From: CAZZKE01 sp964655005
GTDB lineage: Bacteria; Pseudomonadota; Alphaproteobacteria; Rhodospirillales; JABHCV01
Assembly: GCA_964655005.1 (NCBI GenBank)
Contig: CAZZKE010000002.1
Location: 44,853-108,852 of the forward strand
Reading direction: 5' to 3'
Length of the DNA stretch: 64,000 nt
In this document: positions 17,525-26,396 of the stretch, piece by piece
Position numbering within the stretch: the first letter of the stretch is position 1
How the letters are laid out: every line of letters begins with the position of its first letter
Program-made: the position numbers and the translations under genes
The notes under the pieces: generated by a model
Database searches by the model: none
What the model was told of the DNA's origin: nothing
The model's input: only the letters and a program-made list of their open reading frames with translations

Positions 17525-18904
17525 TCAACTTCCGAAATGATCCACGACAAACGCGAATAACGCCCGCATTCCCATGGCTTCGCCGCCTTCCGGACGGCCC
17601 GGACGGGAGGCCATGTTCCAGGCCATCAAATCAATATGCATCCATGGAATCCCGGAATCGACGAAGGCTTCCAGGAACAGCGCCGCGGTTATGGCCCCGC
17701 CGTAACCGCCTTCCGGGGCGTTGGTCAAGTCGGCGACCTTGCCCTCGATCTGCTTCCGGTAGCCCGGCCACAACGGCATACGCCACAACGGATCGTCCTC
17801 TGCCTCTCCGTGTTTCAGGAGTTTTCCGGCAAGCCCGTCATCATTGCAGAACAGCGCCGGCAATTCGGCCCCAAGGGCGACCCTGGCGGCCCCGGTCAGG
17901 GTCGCGCAATCGATTATCAAATCGGGTTTTTCTTCCGCCGCCACGGCCAGGGCATCGGCCAGCACGACCCGGCCTTCGGCGTCCGTATTGCCGATTTCGA
18001 CGGTTTTGCCGTTTCGCGTCCGCACAATATCAAGCGGTCGCAAGGCGTTTCCCGAAATGCTGTTTTCGACCGCCGGGATCAGCACCCGCAGCCGCAGGTT
18101 CAGGCCGGCGGCCATTATCATGGCTGCCAGTCCCAGCACCTGGGCCGCCCCGCCCATGTCCTTTTTCATCAGTTTCATGCCGGTTGCCGATTTCAGGTCC
18201 AGCCCCCCGCTGTCGAAACAGACCCCCTTGCCGACCAGGGTCAGCCTGGCGGCGTCCGGGTTGCCCCAGGTAAAATCAATCAGCCGGGGCGAACGTTCGC
18301 TGGCCCGGCCGACGGCGTGAATCGCCGGATAATTTTCGGCCAGTAAATCATCGCCGGCAATAACCCGTAAATCGGCATCGTGTTGTTCCGCCAGAACTCC
18401 GGCGGCGGCGGCCAGTTCCTGCGGCCCCATGTGGGAAGCCGGGGTGTTGACCAGATCGCGGACCAGAAACGTCGCCGTCGCCGCCCGGATGACCGCGTCC
18501 CGGTCACATTCGGGCCAGACCAGCCGGGCGAATGTCTTGCCATCGCCGGATTTGAAACGCTCGAAAGCATAACACCCCAACAGCCAGCCCAGGACGGCGA
18601 CCTCCGGGGAAAACTGGCCGTCAGGCCCGGCAATCACGTAAGTGCCGGCCGGCAGGTTTCCCGGCAGCGCCGCCCAGGCCCACAAGTCGGCCCTTTCGCC
18701 AAGCCCGGCGACAACGCCATGCGTTCCGCCGTCGGCATCGGTTATCTGGCTCCAGGCACCGGCATCGGCCCTGAACCCCGATGATTGAAGCCGGGTGCGG
18801 ACGGCTTGCGGCTGCGACTCAAGCCAGCCCTGAAAGGCCGCTTCGCCGATCATCGTCAGGGGGATGGCATTTTCGGCGCTATCTAGTAATCGGGTGAGCG
18901 GCAT
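17525..18904 (-). CDS. Leucyl aminopeptidase, M17 family
   Basis: 459 residues. The C-terminal catalytic domain has the metal-binding series GKGVCFDSGGLDLK, MKKDMGGAAQ and the diagnostic NTDAEGRVVLADAL, plus IDCATLTGAA. The N-terminal domain is divergent. The enzyme removes N-terminal amino acids using two metal ions, as a cytosolic hexamer. Its start (18904-18902) overlaps the upstream gene's stop in a TGATG, so the two are translationally coupled. It is closer to the PepB-like short M17 group of alphaproteobacteria than to E. coli PepA (about 500 residues). Confidence 0.92.
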   Translation of the reverse strand: MPLTRLLDSAENAIPLTMIGEAAFQGWLESQPQAVRTRLQSSGFRADAGAWSQITDADGGTHGVVAGLGERADLWAWAALPGNLPAGTYVIAGPDGQFSPEVAVLGWLLGCYAFERFKSGDGKTFARLVWPECDRDAVIRAATATFLVRDLVNTPASHMGPQELAAAAGVLAEQHDADLRVIAGDDLLAENYPAIHAVGRASERSPRLIDFTWGNPDAARLTLVGKGVCFDSGGLDLKSATGMKLMKKDMGGAAQVLGLAAMIMAAGLNLRLRVLIPAVENSISGNALRPLDIVRTRNGKTVEIGNTDAEGRVVLADALAVAAEEKPDLIIDCATLTGAARVALGAELPALFCNDDGLAGKLLKHGEAEDDPLWRMPLWPGYRKQIEGKVADLTNAPEGGYGGAITAALFLEAFVDSGIPWMHIDLMAWNMASRPGRPEGGEAMGMRALFAFVVDHFGS

Positions 18905-19871
18905 CAGTTGCCAAGCAGGTTCTTGAGGGCGCCGCCGGCATCCTTCAGCGCCCCTTCGGCCCCCGATGCGCCTTGTTCCAGGGCTTTTTTGGCGGCATTC
19001 GCGCCGCCCGATACGGCGCCGCCAACGGCGTCGGTGACGGCCGACTTCATGCCTTCCAGGTTCAGCAACCCGACCGCCGATCCGGCCCCGGCGGTCATCC
19101 TGTCGATCAACCGGCTGGCTATTTCACCGGGACTGGCGCCGCCTTCGCCCTTGCCGATATCCTTCAGGTGAATATTGGGCAATGGGGTGTGCAGAGTTTT
19201 ACCGCCCAAAAATGTGGCGCTGACGTTGATCACGCCGCCCCGCACGTACAGATGCTCGATCACCAGCTTCGGCCCCTCGCCGCCGCCCGAGGATGATTCC
19301 CCGCCGCCATTGGTTTTCATGAACTTTTCCACATTGCGCCGGATGGCGTCGATATTACTGCCCGAGCCGCCTATTTCGTATGTCACCATGGGGCCGGTGA
19401 TGACGATTTCCTTGATTACCACCGGGTCCGACGTCACCGTGGCGGTGTCGATGGTGACGCTGATTTCACCCAGGTTCAGGGCCCGGTCGGTCTTGAATCC
19501 GGCGGGGTTCCCCACCTTCAGGCCGCTTAGGGACCCCCTGCCCGATGTCGCCGATACCGCGGCCTTGTCCAGGGTAACGCTGACCCCGGTAACTTCGCTG
19601 CCCACCTTTTCCACCACCGTCTTGATCAACGAATCCATCGACGACAACAGGATGACAACGACNNNNNNNNNNNNNNNNNNNNNNNNNNNNNNNNNNNNNN
19701 NNNNNNNNNNNNNNNNNNNNNNNNNNNNNNNNNNNNNNNNNNNNNNNNNNNNNNNNNNNNNNTTTCCACCACCGTCTTGATCAACGAATCCATCGACGAC
19801 AACAGGATGACAACGACGATGACAATGACCACGAGCACCAGGCCGCCGCCGATAAGTATTCCTTTTTTCAT
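18904..19871 (-). CDS. Secreted/membrane-anchored protein of unknown function, interrupted by assembly gap
   Basis: Removing the 100 N and one copy of the duplicated 55 bases gives an unbroken 270-residue frame from ATG 19871. The N-terminus is a hydrophobic anchor (about 4-24, GILIGGGLVLVVIVIVVVIL). Then come AsmA-like beta repeats with GLSLSGLKVGNPAGF-type wording, a Gly/Ser linker near 150, and a C-terminal Ala/Gly/Lys-rich helical tail. A role at the envelope is likely, perhaps lipid transport as in AsmA-like proteins. That resemblance is weak. It is coupled to pepA downstream and lies 3 bases after the GST gene. Confidence 0.6.
19608..19817. other. Assembly artefact: 100-N gap flanked by identical 55-base ends
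   Basis: Bases 19608-19662 and 19763-19817 are identical and surround N at 19663-19762. This is what an assembler leaves when two contigs overlap by 55 bases but are scaffolded and not merged. It should not be read as a biological duplication. Confidence 0.9.
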
Positions 19872-19874
19872 AAT

Positions 19875-20576
19875 TTATTTTTCCGGTATCCGGGTGTCGG
19901 TTTGTCCAAACAGTACTTTCTTGGCCTCTTCGTCGACCGTGCTGTCGACGCTTATTTGCTCTCCCGCCGCATAGGCCCGCACCACCGCCGGACGGGCCGC
20001 CATGGCGTCGAACCAGCGTTTCAAATGGGGAAAGTCCTGCAGCTTCTGGCCCTGGCGCTCATAGGGAACGATCCATGGATAGCAGGCCATATCGGCGATG
20101 GAATAGTCTCCGGCCACGAAGTCACGGTCGGCCAGGCGGCGATTTAGCACATTGTAGAGCCGCGTCGTTTCATTGACATAACGGTCGATAGCGTAGGGAA
20201 TTTTCTCCGGCGCATAGACACTGAAATGATGGTTCTGGCCCAGCATCGGCCCAAGTCCGCCCATTTGCCAGTTCAGCCATTGCAGCACTTCGACTCGCGC
20301 CCGCAGGGCGGTCGGCAGGAATTGCCCGGTTTTTTCCCCCAGGTATTGCAGGATGGCGCCCGATTCGAAAACCGAAATGGGATCGCCGCCGCCGACCGGG
20401 TCGTCGTCGATAATGGCCGGCATCCGGTTGTTGGGGGCGATTTTCAGAAAATCCGGTTCGAATTGCTCGCCGCGACCGATATGGACCGGCTTGATAACGT
20501 AGGGCAAGCCGGTTTCTTCCAGGAAAACTGTAATTTTGTGGCCGTTCGGCGTCGGCCAGTAATGCAGTTCGATCAT
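19875..20576 (-). CDS. Glutathione S-transferase family protein (YfcG-like)
   Basis: 233 residues from ATG 20576 (MIELHYWPTPNGHK). A start at 20591 would overlap the upstream gene. The thioredoxin-fold N-terminal domain has the TPNGHKITVFLEE opening and RMPAIIDDDP (cis-Pro) and SGAILQYLGEKTGQFLP motifs. The helical C-terminal domain has SIADMACYPWI. This opening is typical of the YfcG/YghU disulfide-bond oxidoreductase group, which uses glutathione without a catalytic Cys or Tyr. It is cytosolic and part of a leftward run from 22.7 to 17.5 kb with short gaps. Confidence 0.88.
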   Translation of the reverse strand: MIELHYWPTPNGHKITVFLEETGLPYVIKPVHIGRGEQFEPDFLKIAPNNRMPAIIDDDPVGGGDPISVFESGAILQYLGEKTGQFLPTALRARVEVLQWLNWQMGGLGPMLGQNHHFSVYAPEKIPYAIDRYVNETTRLYNVLNRRLADRDFVAGDYSIADMACYPWIVPYERQGQKLQDFPHLKRWFDAMAARPAVVRAYAAGEQISVDSTVDEEAKKVLFGQTDTRIPEK

Positions 20577-20587
20577 GTTTTTAATTC

Positions 20588-21250
20588 TCACATCCGTGGC
20601 AATTCGGCCGGGCTAAGGGTAAGTCGCACGGCCCCGGCCAGGCTATCGACGACGCGGGCGATCTCTCCTTCAACAAGAAGGTCCATGGGGACGGCTTCCA
20701 GGGTTTCGCTGACACGGCGAAGCCAGCGCCGCCGCACATCAATGCTGTCGCTGATCCCGCTCAGCGACTTGTGCAGGGCAACCACCTGTTTCAGGCGTTG
20801 CAGCGTCTGTTCCGGCATCGCCTCCGGTCCGGTCGTTCGCCAACGCTTCAGATCGGCTTCCTGCAAGCCGGTAATCGCCGCCTGTTCGGGGCCGGTCAGG
20901 CCCAGGTCATCGACGGCGACCAGATAGTGGTGGAAAAACTGGATCAGGCCGATGCGCCGCCACAGGGCGTTGCGTTCGCCGGGGCTGACAACGGCGGCCA
21001 GGGGAGAATGGGCGCGGAGCAGGCCGCCATCCGGCGTATCGGCCAAAATTACCGGGGCCAGTTCAGCCAGCGGTTTATCCAGCAACGCCGCCCAACGGTC
21101 CCGGATATTTTCCGGCCCGGGCGACCGCTCGCGCCGGCTTTCCAGTTCCGAGCGGGCCCGCACCAGAAGACCGGGCTGTTCGCGGATCAGGCCCACCAAG
21201 GCCCGATGAAAAAGCAGCGCCTTTTCCTCGCTGAGAGTAAAAAGTTCCAT
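20588..21250 (-). CDS. Uncharacterised protein with a possible ParS/MbcA-like C-terminal domain
   Basis: 220 residues, helical, no signal peptide or membrane span. The C-terminal 50 residues (RRRWLRRVSETLEAVPMDLLVEG then VDSLAGAVRL) recall the toxin-binding domain of Xre/MbcA/ParS antitoxins, where a Trp-Leu and a P-x-D/E-L-L precede a short helix. The N-terminal 100 residues (DRWAALLDKPLAEL, LLRAHSPLAAVV, GERNALWRR) form a second conserved-looking domain. No RES or other partner toxin gene is adjacent, so if the similarity is real this is an orphan. It lies just upstream of the GST gene. Confidence 0.5.
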   Translation of the reverse strand: MELFTLSEEKALLFHRALVGLIREQPGLLVRARSELESRRERSPGPENIRDRWAALLDKPLAELAPVILADTPDGGLLRAHSPLAAVVSPGERNALWRRIGLIQFFHHYLVAVDDLGLTGPEQAAITGLQEADLKRWRTTGPEAMPEQTLQRLKQVVALHKSLSGISDSIDVRRRWLRRVSETLEAVPMDLLVEGEIARVVDSLAGAVRLTLSPAELPRM

Positions 21251-21297
21251 CCCCGCAAGGTAAAGGTAGATTGATCTTATTCCAAGAGAAGATCCGG

Positions 21298-22728
21298 CTA
21301 GCCGAAAATTCGCAAAAACCGGACAATTTTTCTGGTTCGCGGGCCAAACAGCTGGGCCGTGTAGAAGCTGCCGGCGGCCTTTTTGGAGATTTCGCCAAGG
21401 GTCGGGTAGGGCGCGATCATTGAAGCCAGGTCGGCAATTTTCATTTTTTTCGAGATCGCCAGCACCCAGATCTGGATCAGTTCCCCGGCCTGCGGACCGA
21501 CTATCCCGACCCCCAGAATGCGGCCTTTCGGCGTCGTTACCACTTTAATCAGCCCCCCGGTCCGGCGTTCCGTCAGCGCCCGGTGATTTTCCCCGAACGA
21601 ACTTCGCAATATCCGGACCCGGCCATATTGCCGCCGCGCCTGATCTTCCTTTAGCCCGACCTGGGCCAGTTCCGGGGCCGTGTAGGTAACCCATGGTACG
21701 GCCCGGGTTTGCTCCCTGGACGGCAACCGGAACAAGGCATTGCGGATGACAATGCCGGCCTGATAACCGGCCATATGAGTGAATTGCAGGCCGCCGATCA
21801 CATCGCCGATGGCGAACACCTTGCGATTGGTTGTCCGCAGGCGGGCGTCCACGGTAATTCCGCGGGGCGAAAATTCGATTCCGGCATCGGCCAGCCCAAG
21901 CCCCGCCACATTGGCCCGCCGGCCCGCCGCGATCAGCAGATGAGAGCCTTCCAGGCGTCGTTCGGCGCCGTCATGTTTGAACAGAACGGCGATGCCGCCG
22001 GGTGTTTTTTCAACGGCGGAAACATCGGCGCCCTGATAAATCTGAACGCCGTCTTCGGCCAATTGCCCGGCTACCACCTGAACCAGTTCAGGATCGTCAG
22101 CCGGCAAAATTTCGGCCATTTCGATAACGCTGACGCCCACCCCCAATTGCCGGTGGGCCTGGGCCAGTTCCATGCCAATCGGGCCGCCGCCGATAATAAT
22201 CAGTTCCTTCGGCAGATCCGGCCCCTGAAATATGGTCTCGTTGGTATCATAGGAAACTTGGTCGAGCCCGGAAATGGGCGGCACGAACGGGGAAGACCCG
22301 GTGGCGATGACGAAACGCCTGGCCCGGATTTTCCTGTCGCCGACGACGACCTGGCGCGGGCCGCTAAAGCGTGCTTCCCCCTGTATCACCCTGACCCCCA
22401 AACCTTCGAACCGTTCGACGGAATCATCGGGTGCGATGGCCGCAATGGTATCGTGGATATGACCGAAAACGGCGGCGGCCGATACCGCCGGTTCGCCGGC
22501 TTCGATTCCAAAACCCCGGGCCCGACGCACCCCTTGCGCGGCGTGCCCGGCGGCCAGCAGGGCCTTCGACGGTACGCATCCATAATTCAGGCAGTCGCCG
22601 CCCATGCGGCCCTTTTCAATCAGCACGGTCGATGCGCCCAGTTGCGAACTGCCGGCAGCCACGGACAGGCCGCCGGAACCGCCGCCGATTACGCAGATAT
22701 CGACTTCTATCAGTTCCCCTGCCGCCAT
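21298..22728 (-). CDS. FAD-dependent pyridine nucleotide-disulfide oxidoreductase
   Basis: 476 residues of the lipoamide dehydrogenase/mercuric reductase group. The FAD motif GGGSGGLS is near residue 15, the redox-active pair is Cys46/Cys51 in GGDCLNYGCVPSK, the NAD(P)-binding motif is GGGPIGMELAQ, and the second FAD motif is FAIGDVIG. At the C-terminus the family His-Pro-Thr is replaced by Tyr-Pro-Thr (IAPYPTLGE), and there is no C-terminal Cys pair. It is therefore neither a standard Lpd nor MerA. It is coupled to the TVP38 gene upstream (shared bases at 22728); this pairing is common in proteobacteria. The substrate is unknown. Confidence 0.85.
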   Translation of the reverse strand: MAAGELIEVDICVIGGGSGGLSVAAGSSQLGASTVLIEKGRMGGDCLNYGCVPSKALLAAGHAAQGVRRARGFGIEAGEPAVSAAAVFGHIHDTIAAIAPDDSVERFEGLGVRVIQGEARFSGPRQVVVGDRKIRARRFVIATGSSPFVPPISGLDQVSYDTNETIFQGPDLPKELIIIGGGPIGMELAQAHRQLGVGVSVIEMAEILPADDPELVQVVAGQLAEDGVQIYQGADVSAVEKTPGGIAVLFKHDGAERRLEGSHLLIAAGRRANVAGLGLADAGIEFSPRGITVDARLRTTNRKVFAIGDVIGGLQFTHMAGYQAGIVIRNALFRLPSREQTRAVPWVTYTAPELAQVGLKEDQARRQYGRVRILRSSFGENHRALTERRTGGLIKVVTTPKGRILGVGIVGPQAGELIQIWVLAISKKMKIADLASMIAPYPTLGEISKKAAGSFYTAQLFGPRTRKIVRFLRIFG

Positions 22729-23459
22729 CAGACCGTCCTGTCGGTGAATTTCTTGTAAAAAACCGGGATCAGGGAAAGCGCCGCCAGGCCGATAATCGGC
22801 AACAGGACACCGGGTGTAAATATGATCCCGAGATCGGGTTCGCCGCCGCCGTCAAACACTTCCCCCAGGCCGCTGCCGACGCTGGCGAAAACGAAAGTAC
22901 CGGGAATAATGCCGAAAAAAGTACCGATCACATATGTCCTTACCGATACGCCGATAAAGGCCGGCACCAGATTGACCAGCCAGAAGGGGAAAACCGGCAC
23001 CAGGCGCAGGAACAGCAGATAGCTTAGCGCATTTTCGCAAAACCCGTCTTCCATTTTACGGATCGAGGCCCCGGCCTTGGCCCGCAAATAATCGGCGAAG
23101 GCATAGCGGGCCGCCAAAAAAATAACCGTTGCGCCGATAGTTGCGCCAAAGACCACGTAAACCGTTGTCTCAACGGTTCCGAACAGGAACCCCCCCATAA
23201 TGGTAAGCCAGACGCCGCCCGGAAGAGACATGCTTATGACCAGTAAATAAGCGCCGATGAACGCCAGTACGGCAAGCTGGTAGTTTTCGACGGTCCAGGC
23301 CATGATCGTTTCGCGATTATCCTTCAGGGCGTCGAATGAAAGATATTCGCCCATCCCCAGAACGAAAAACGGGACGCCGCCGGCGGCGATGAGCAAAAGC
23401 GGCAACAGCCGCTTTAACGACAGCTTTTTTCCCCCATTATCGACCGGGAGTTCATTCAT
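22728..23459 (-). CDS. TVP38/TMEM64 (DedA-like) inner-membrane protein
   Basis: 243 residues with about five to six membrane segments. The central region shows the SNARE-associated/VTT-domain pattern: LVISMSLPGGVWLTIMGGFLFG, FLAARYAFAD and FLRLVPVFPFWLVNLVPAF. VTT-domain proteins include lipid scramblases and transporters; the function of this subgroup is unsettled. It is the first gene of the leftward unit with the flavoprotein. Its upstream region (23460-23732) is shared with the divergent rpmH. Confidence 0.88.
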   Translation of the reverse strand: MNELPVDNGGKKLSLKRLLPLLLIAAGGVPFFVLGMGEYLSFDALKDNRETIMAWTVENYQLAVLAFIGAYLLVISMSLPGGVWLTIMGGFLFGTVETTVYVVFGATIGATVIFLAARYAFADYLRAKAGASIRKMEDGFCENALSYLLFLRLVPVFPFWLVNLVPAFIGVSVRTYVIGTFFGIIPGTFVFASVGSGLGEVFDGGGEPDLGIIFTPGVLLPIIGLAALSLIPVFYKKFTDRTV

Positions 23460-23671
23460 CGGCTGCTCACACCATCTGTACCACAGGTTTGAAACCCGCT
23501 ATCGGCCCCGGATTCCATTGGGTTATACATTTTATACCATATTCATGTTTATAATGAGGCCACCCGCCGTTGGGCCAGTCACCTTTGCGTTACCGAAAGC
23601 ACAAACGGTCGCCGGCGATCGCCGGTCATAATATAATCGCGATATTATCACGGTTTTACGCCTTAGCGGCG

Positions 23672-23700
23672 TTGACTTAACCCGGCCCAGACCTTATACA
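23672..23700 (+). promoter_or_regulatory. Promoter of the rpmH-rnpA-yidD-yidC operon
   Basis: TTGACT (23672-23677), a 17-base spacer, and TATACA (23695-23700): near-consensus sigma-70 elements 33 bases upstream of the rpmH start. Confidence 0.75.
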
Positions 23701-23732
23701 CCGGGGCCTGTTATATCTCCGGAGTGAGTCCT

Positions 23733-23867
23733 TTGAAGCGTACCTTTCAACCCAGTCGACTGGTCCGAAAACGTCGTCACGGTTTCCGCAGCCGCATGTC
23801 CTCGGTCGGTGGTCGCCGGATTCTGGCCAGCCGCCGCGCCAAGGGCCGCAAACGCCTGTCGGCCTGA
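23733..23867 (+). CDS. rpmH: 50S ribosomal protein L34
   Basis: 44 residues, exactly the family length, beginning (M)KRTFQPSRLVRKRRHGFR and very rich in Arg/Lys. The start is an unusual TTG at 23733, chosen because it gives the canonical N-terminus and has GGAG 8 bases upstream. An in-frame GTG three codons earlier overlaps that ribosome-binding site. L34 lies in the large subunit near the exit tunnel. The gene begins the conserved rpmH-rnpA-yidD-yidC unit with a strong promoter 33 bases upstream. Confidence 0.95.
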   Translation: MKRTFQPSRLVRKRRHGFRSRMSSVGGRRILASRRAKGRKRLSA

Positions 23868-23880
23868 TCGCCGCCCGTTC

Positions 23881-24237
23881 ATGCCCGCCGGGATAACGCG
23901 ACTGAAAAAACGACCGGAATTTCTGCGTGTCGCCGCCACCCGGCGAAAATGGGTGGCGAATGGCTTGATATTGCAGGTTCGACGGCGACGGCGGACCGAA
24001 CCCGGCGAAACCGGCGCCCGGATCGGGCTGACGGTCAGCCGCAAGGTCGGCAACGCGGTGTGCCGCAACAGAGTCCGCCGCCGGTTGCGCGCCGCCGCCG
24101 ACCTGGTAATTGGCGAACATGCGAGCGGGGACCACGATTTTGTTATCATCGGTCGCCGGGGAACGATCCGGCGGCCCTTTGCCGCCTTGCTGGGCGACCT
24201 GGAAACGGCATTGAAAAAAATGGATGCCTATCGTTAG
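23881..24237 (+). CDS. rnpA: Ribonuclease P protein component
   Basis: 118 residues from ATG 23881, 13 bases after rpmH. A longer frame from 23809 overlaps rpmH and is rejected. The RNR signature region GLTVSRKVGNAVCRNRVRRRLR is present apart from ordinary substitutions. The protein assists the catalytic RNA in trimming the 5' leader of tRNA precursors. The first 45 residues are strongly basic. Confidence 0.95.
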   Translation: MPAGITRLKKRPEFLRVAATRRKWVANGLILQVRRRRRTEPGETGARIGLTVSRKVGNAVCRNRVRRRLRAAADLVIGEHASGDHDFVIIGRRGTIRRPFAALLGDLETALKKMDAYR

Positions 24238-24289
24238 AATGGCCCCCGAATTTGGGACCCCCCTTGTAGCAAGGCGAATAGTAACAATC

Positions 24290-24592
24290 ATGGCACGCGA
24301 TCCAATCAAAACGCCGTTGACTATGCTCCTGCAAGGTCTTGTGCGCGGCTATCAGTTGTTGATCTCGCCCGTCCTGCCGGGGTCCTGCCGGTTTTATCCG
24401 ACCTGTTCCTGCTATGCCGTGGATGCCCTTGGCCAGCACGGCGCACTGAAGGGGAGCTGGCTCGCGTTGCGGCGAATTTTGCGATGCCACCCGTGGGGCG
24501 GCTCGGAATTTGACCCGGTTCCCGGATCGGACCTGGCCATCCGGGCCGGCGAACAGGCCCGCAAGCTTCGCTCCCACACCCATGCCCACTGA
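24290..24592 (+). CDS. yidD: Membrane protein insertion efficiency factor YidD
   Basis: 100 residues. The family pattern is complete: RGYQLLISPVLPGSCRFYPTCSCYA with its Cys pair, then GSWLALRRILRCHPWGG. A frame starting at 24224 overlaps rnpA and adds an unconserved tail. YidD is a small peripheral membrane protein that helps YidC/Sec insertion. It lies 25 bases before yidC. Confidence 0.92.
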   Translation: MARDPIKTPLTMLLQGLVRGYQLLISPVLPGSCRFYPTCSCYAVDALGQHGALKGSWLALRRILRCHPWGGSEFDPVPGSDLAIRAGEQARKLRSHTHAH

Positions 24593-24617
24593 TTTAATGA
24601 CGATGGAACCCGAATAA

Positions 24618-26387
24618 ATGAACGATAATAAAAATCTGGTTCTGGCGGTCGTTTTCTCCATCGTCATCCTGCTCGGCTTTGAATATTACAACTCCTGGCG
24701 ATACCCGCCCGTCGCGGAACAGGATCAGGCCTCCCGGACAACCACCCAATCACCGCAAGAACAGGCCGCCAATCCGCCTTCGACCCCGGGCGCCGGGTCC
24801 GCTTCGGGTGATATTCAGGCGCCTTCCATTCCCGGCCAGGCGAAAGCCGTCGTCAGCAAGATTCAGGAACAGACCGCCGCGAAGATTCTGGCCAAAAATC
24901 CGCGCGTTACCATCGAAGGCGCCAGGGTCCACGGATCGCTATCCCTGGTTGGTGGACGAATCGACGACCTGACCCTGTCGGATTATCATGAAGGCCTGGA
25001 TAAAAGCAGCCCGCCCATCGTATTGCTTAGCCCGAGCGGCGCCAAGAACGCCTACTTCACCGATTACGGCTGGGTCGGCGCCGGCATCAAGACGCCTGAC
25101 GCGACCACCCTGTGGACCGCCTCGTCACCGACCCTTGGCGTCGACAAGCCGGTTACACTGCGCTGGAACAATGGCGAAGGCCTGCTGTTCGAACGGATTA
25201 TCGCGATCGACGAGAATTTTATGTTTACGGTGACCCAACGGGTAATCAACAACGGCAAGACCGCCGTGACCCTTAATTCCTATGGCCTGGTATCGCGCCA
25301 TGACACGCCCGAGGTAACCAACTTCTATATCCTTCATGAAGGACTGCTGGGCGTTTTTGACGGCACCCTTCAGGAAGTAAAATACGACGATTTGCAGGAA
25401 AAAAACGTCATCAAGAACGCCACCACCGGCGGCTGGCTGGGGTTCACCGATAAATACTGGCTGGTCGCCCTGGTGCCGGACCAGAAAACTCCGGTCAGTA
25501 CCCGTTTCATGTATCGCAACGATAATGGCCAGGATAAATATCAGGTCGATTTTCTGGGCCCCGCCGTCGCCATCGCACCCGGCGCATCGGGCGAGGCGGT
25601 CAGTCACCTGTTCGCCGGGGCCAAGGAAGTCAAAAAACTGGACGCCTACGGCGATGCGCTTGGTATCGCCCGGTTCGATCTGGCAATCGATTTCGGCTGG
25701 TTTTATTTCATGACCAAACCGATTTTCTACACCCTGATCTGGATTGAAGATCACGTCGGCAACTTCGGCGTTTCCATCCTGCTGTTGACGGTGCTTATCA
25801 AGCTGCTGTTTTTCCCGCTCGCCAACAAGTCCTACAAGGCGATGAGCAAGATGAAAAAGCTGCAGCCGGAAATGGCCAAGCTGCGGGAACGCTTCGGCGA
25901 TGACAAGATGCGCCTGAACCAGGAAATGATGGCGCTGTACAAACGCGAAAAGGCCAATCCGGCGGCTGGATGTTTGCCTATGATAGTGCAAATCCCGGTG
26001 TTTTTCTCGCTTTACAAGGTCTTGTTCGTTACCATCGAAATGCGCCATGCGCCCTTCTTCGGCTGGATTCAGGACCTTTCGGTCCGTGACCCGACCAATG
26101 TATTCGAATTGTTTGGGCTGATTCCGTGGGGCGCCGCCGATGTGCTGCCGTCGGCCTTGCTGATTGGCTTCTGGCCGTTGCTGATGGGACTGACCATGTT
26201 CCTGCAACAGCGGTTAAATCCGCCGCCTGCCGACCCAATACAAGCCAAGATATTCATGTTTCTGCCGATCCTGTTCACCTTCATGCTGGCCCGTTTCCCG
26301 GCCGGACTGGTCATCTATTGGGCCTGGAACAACTCGCTTTCGATCATCCAGCAGAAAGCGATCATGCTGCGGATGGGCGTTAAATAG
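24618..26387 (+). CDS. yidC: Membrane protein insertase YidC
   Basis: 589 residues. There is an N-terminal transmembrane segment (about 5-21), a Pro/Gln-rich linker (30-75), a large periplasmic beta-sandwich (about 80-345), and the conserved five-helix insertase core at the C-terminus. The core includes the cytoplasmic coiled-coil MSKMKKLQPEMAKLRERF and AGCLPMIVQIPVFFSLYKV. YidC inserts small and Sec-dependent proteins into the inner membrane. engB follows after 9 bases. Confidence 0.97.
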   Translation: MNDNKNLVLAVVFSIVILLGFEYYNSWRYPPVAEQDQASRTTTQSPQEQAANPPSTPGAGSASGDIQAPSIPGQAKAVVSKIQEQTAAKILAKNPRVTIEGARVHGSLSLVGGRIDDLTLSDYHEGLDKSSPPIVLLSPSGAKNAYFTDYGWVGAGIKTPDATTLWTASSPTLGVDKPVTLRWNNGEGLLFERIIAIDENFMFTVTQRVINNGKTAVTLNSYGLVSRHDTPEVTNFYILHEGLLGVFDGTLQEVKYDDLQEKNVIKNATTGGWLGFTDKYWLVALVPDQKTPVSTRFMYRNDNGQDKYQVDFLGPAVAIAPGASGEAVSHLFAGAKEVKKLDAYGDALGIARFDLAIDFGWFYFMTKPIFYTLIWIEDHVGNFGVSILLLTVLIKLLFFPLANKSYKAMSKMKKLQPEMAKLRERFGDDKMRLNQEMMALYKREKANPAAGCLPMIVQIPVFFSLYKVLFVTIEMRHAPFFGWIQDLSVRDPTNVFELFGLIPWGAADVLPSALLIGFWPLLMGLTMFLQQRLNPPPADPIQAKIFMFLPILFTFMLARFPAGLVIYWAWNNSLSIIQQKAIMLRMGVK

Positions 26388-26396
26388 GAGCATCCG

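Noticed and set aside
19608..19817. 55-base direct repeat as a biological repeat
   Set aside because: Exact identity, exact 100-N spacing and the same 55-base length at another gap show an assembly origin.
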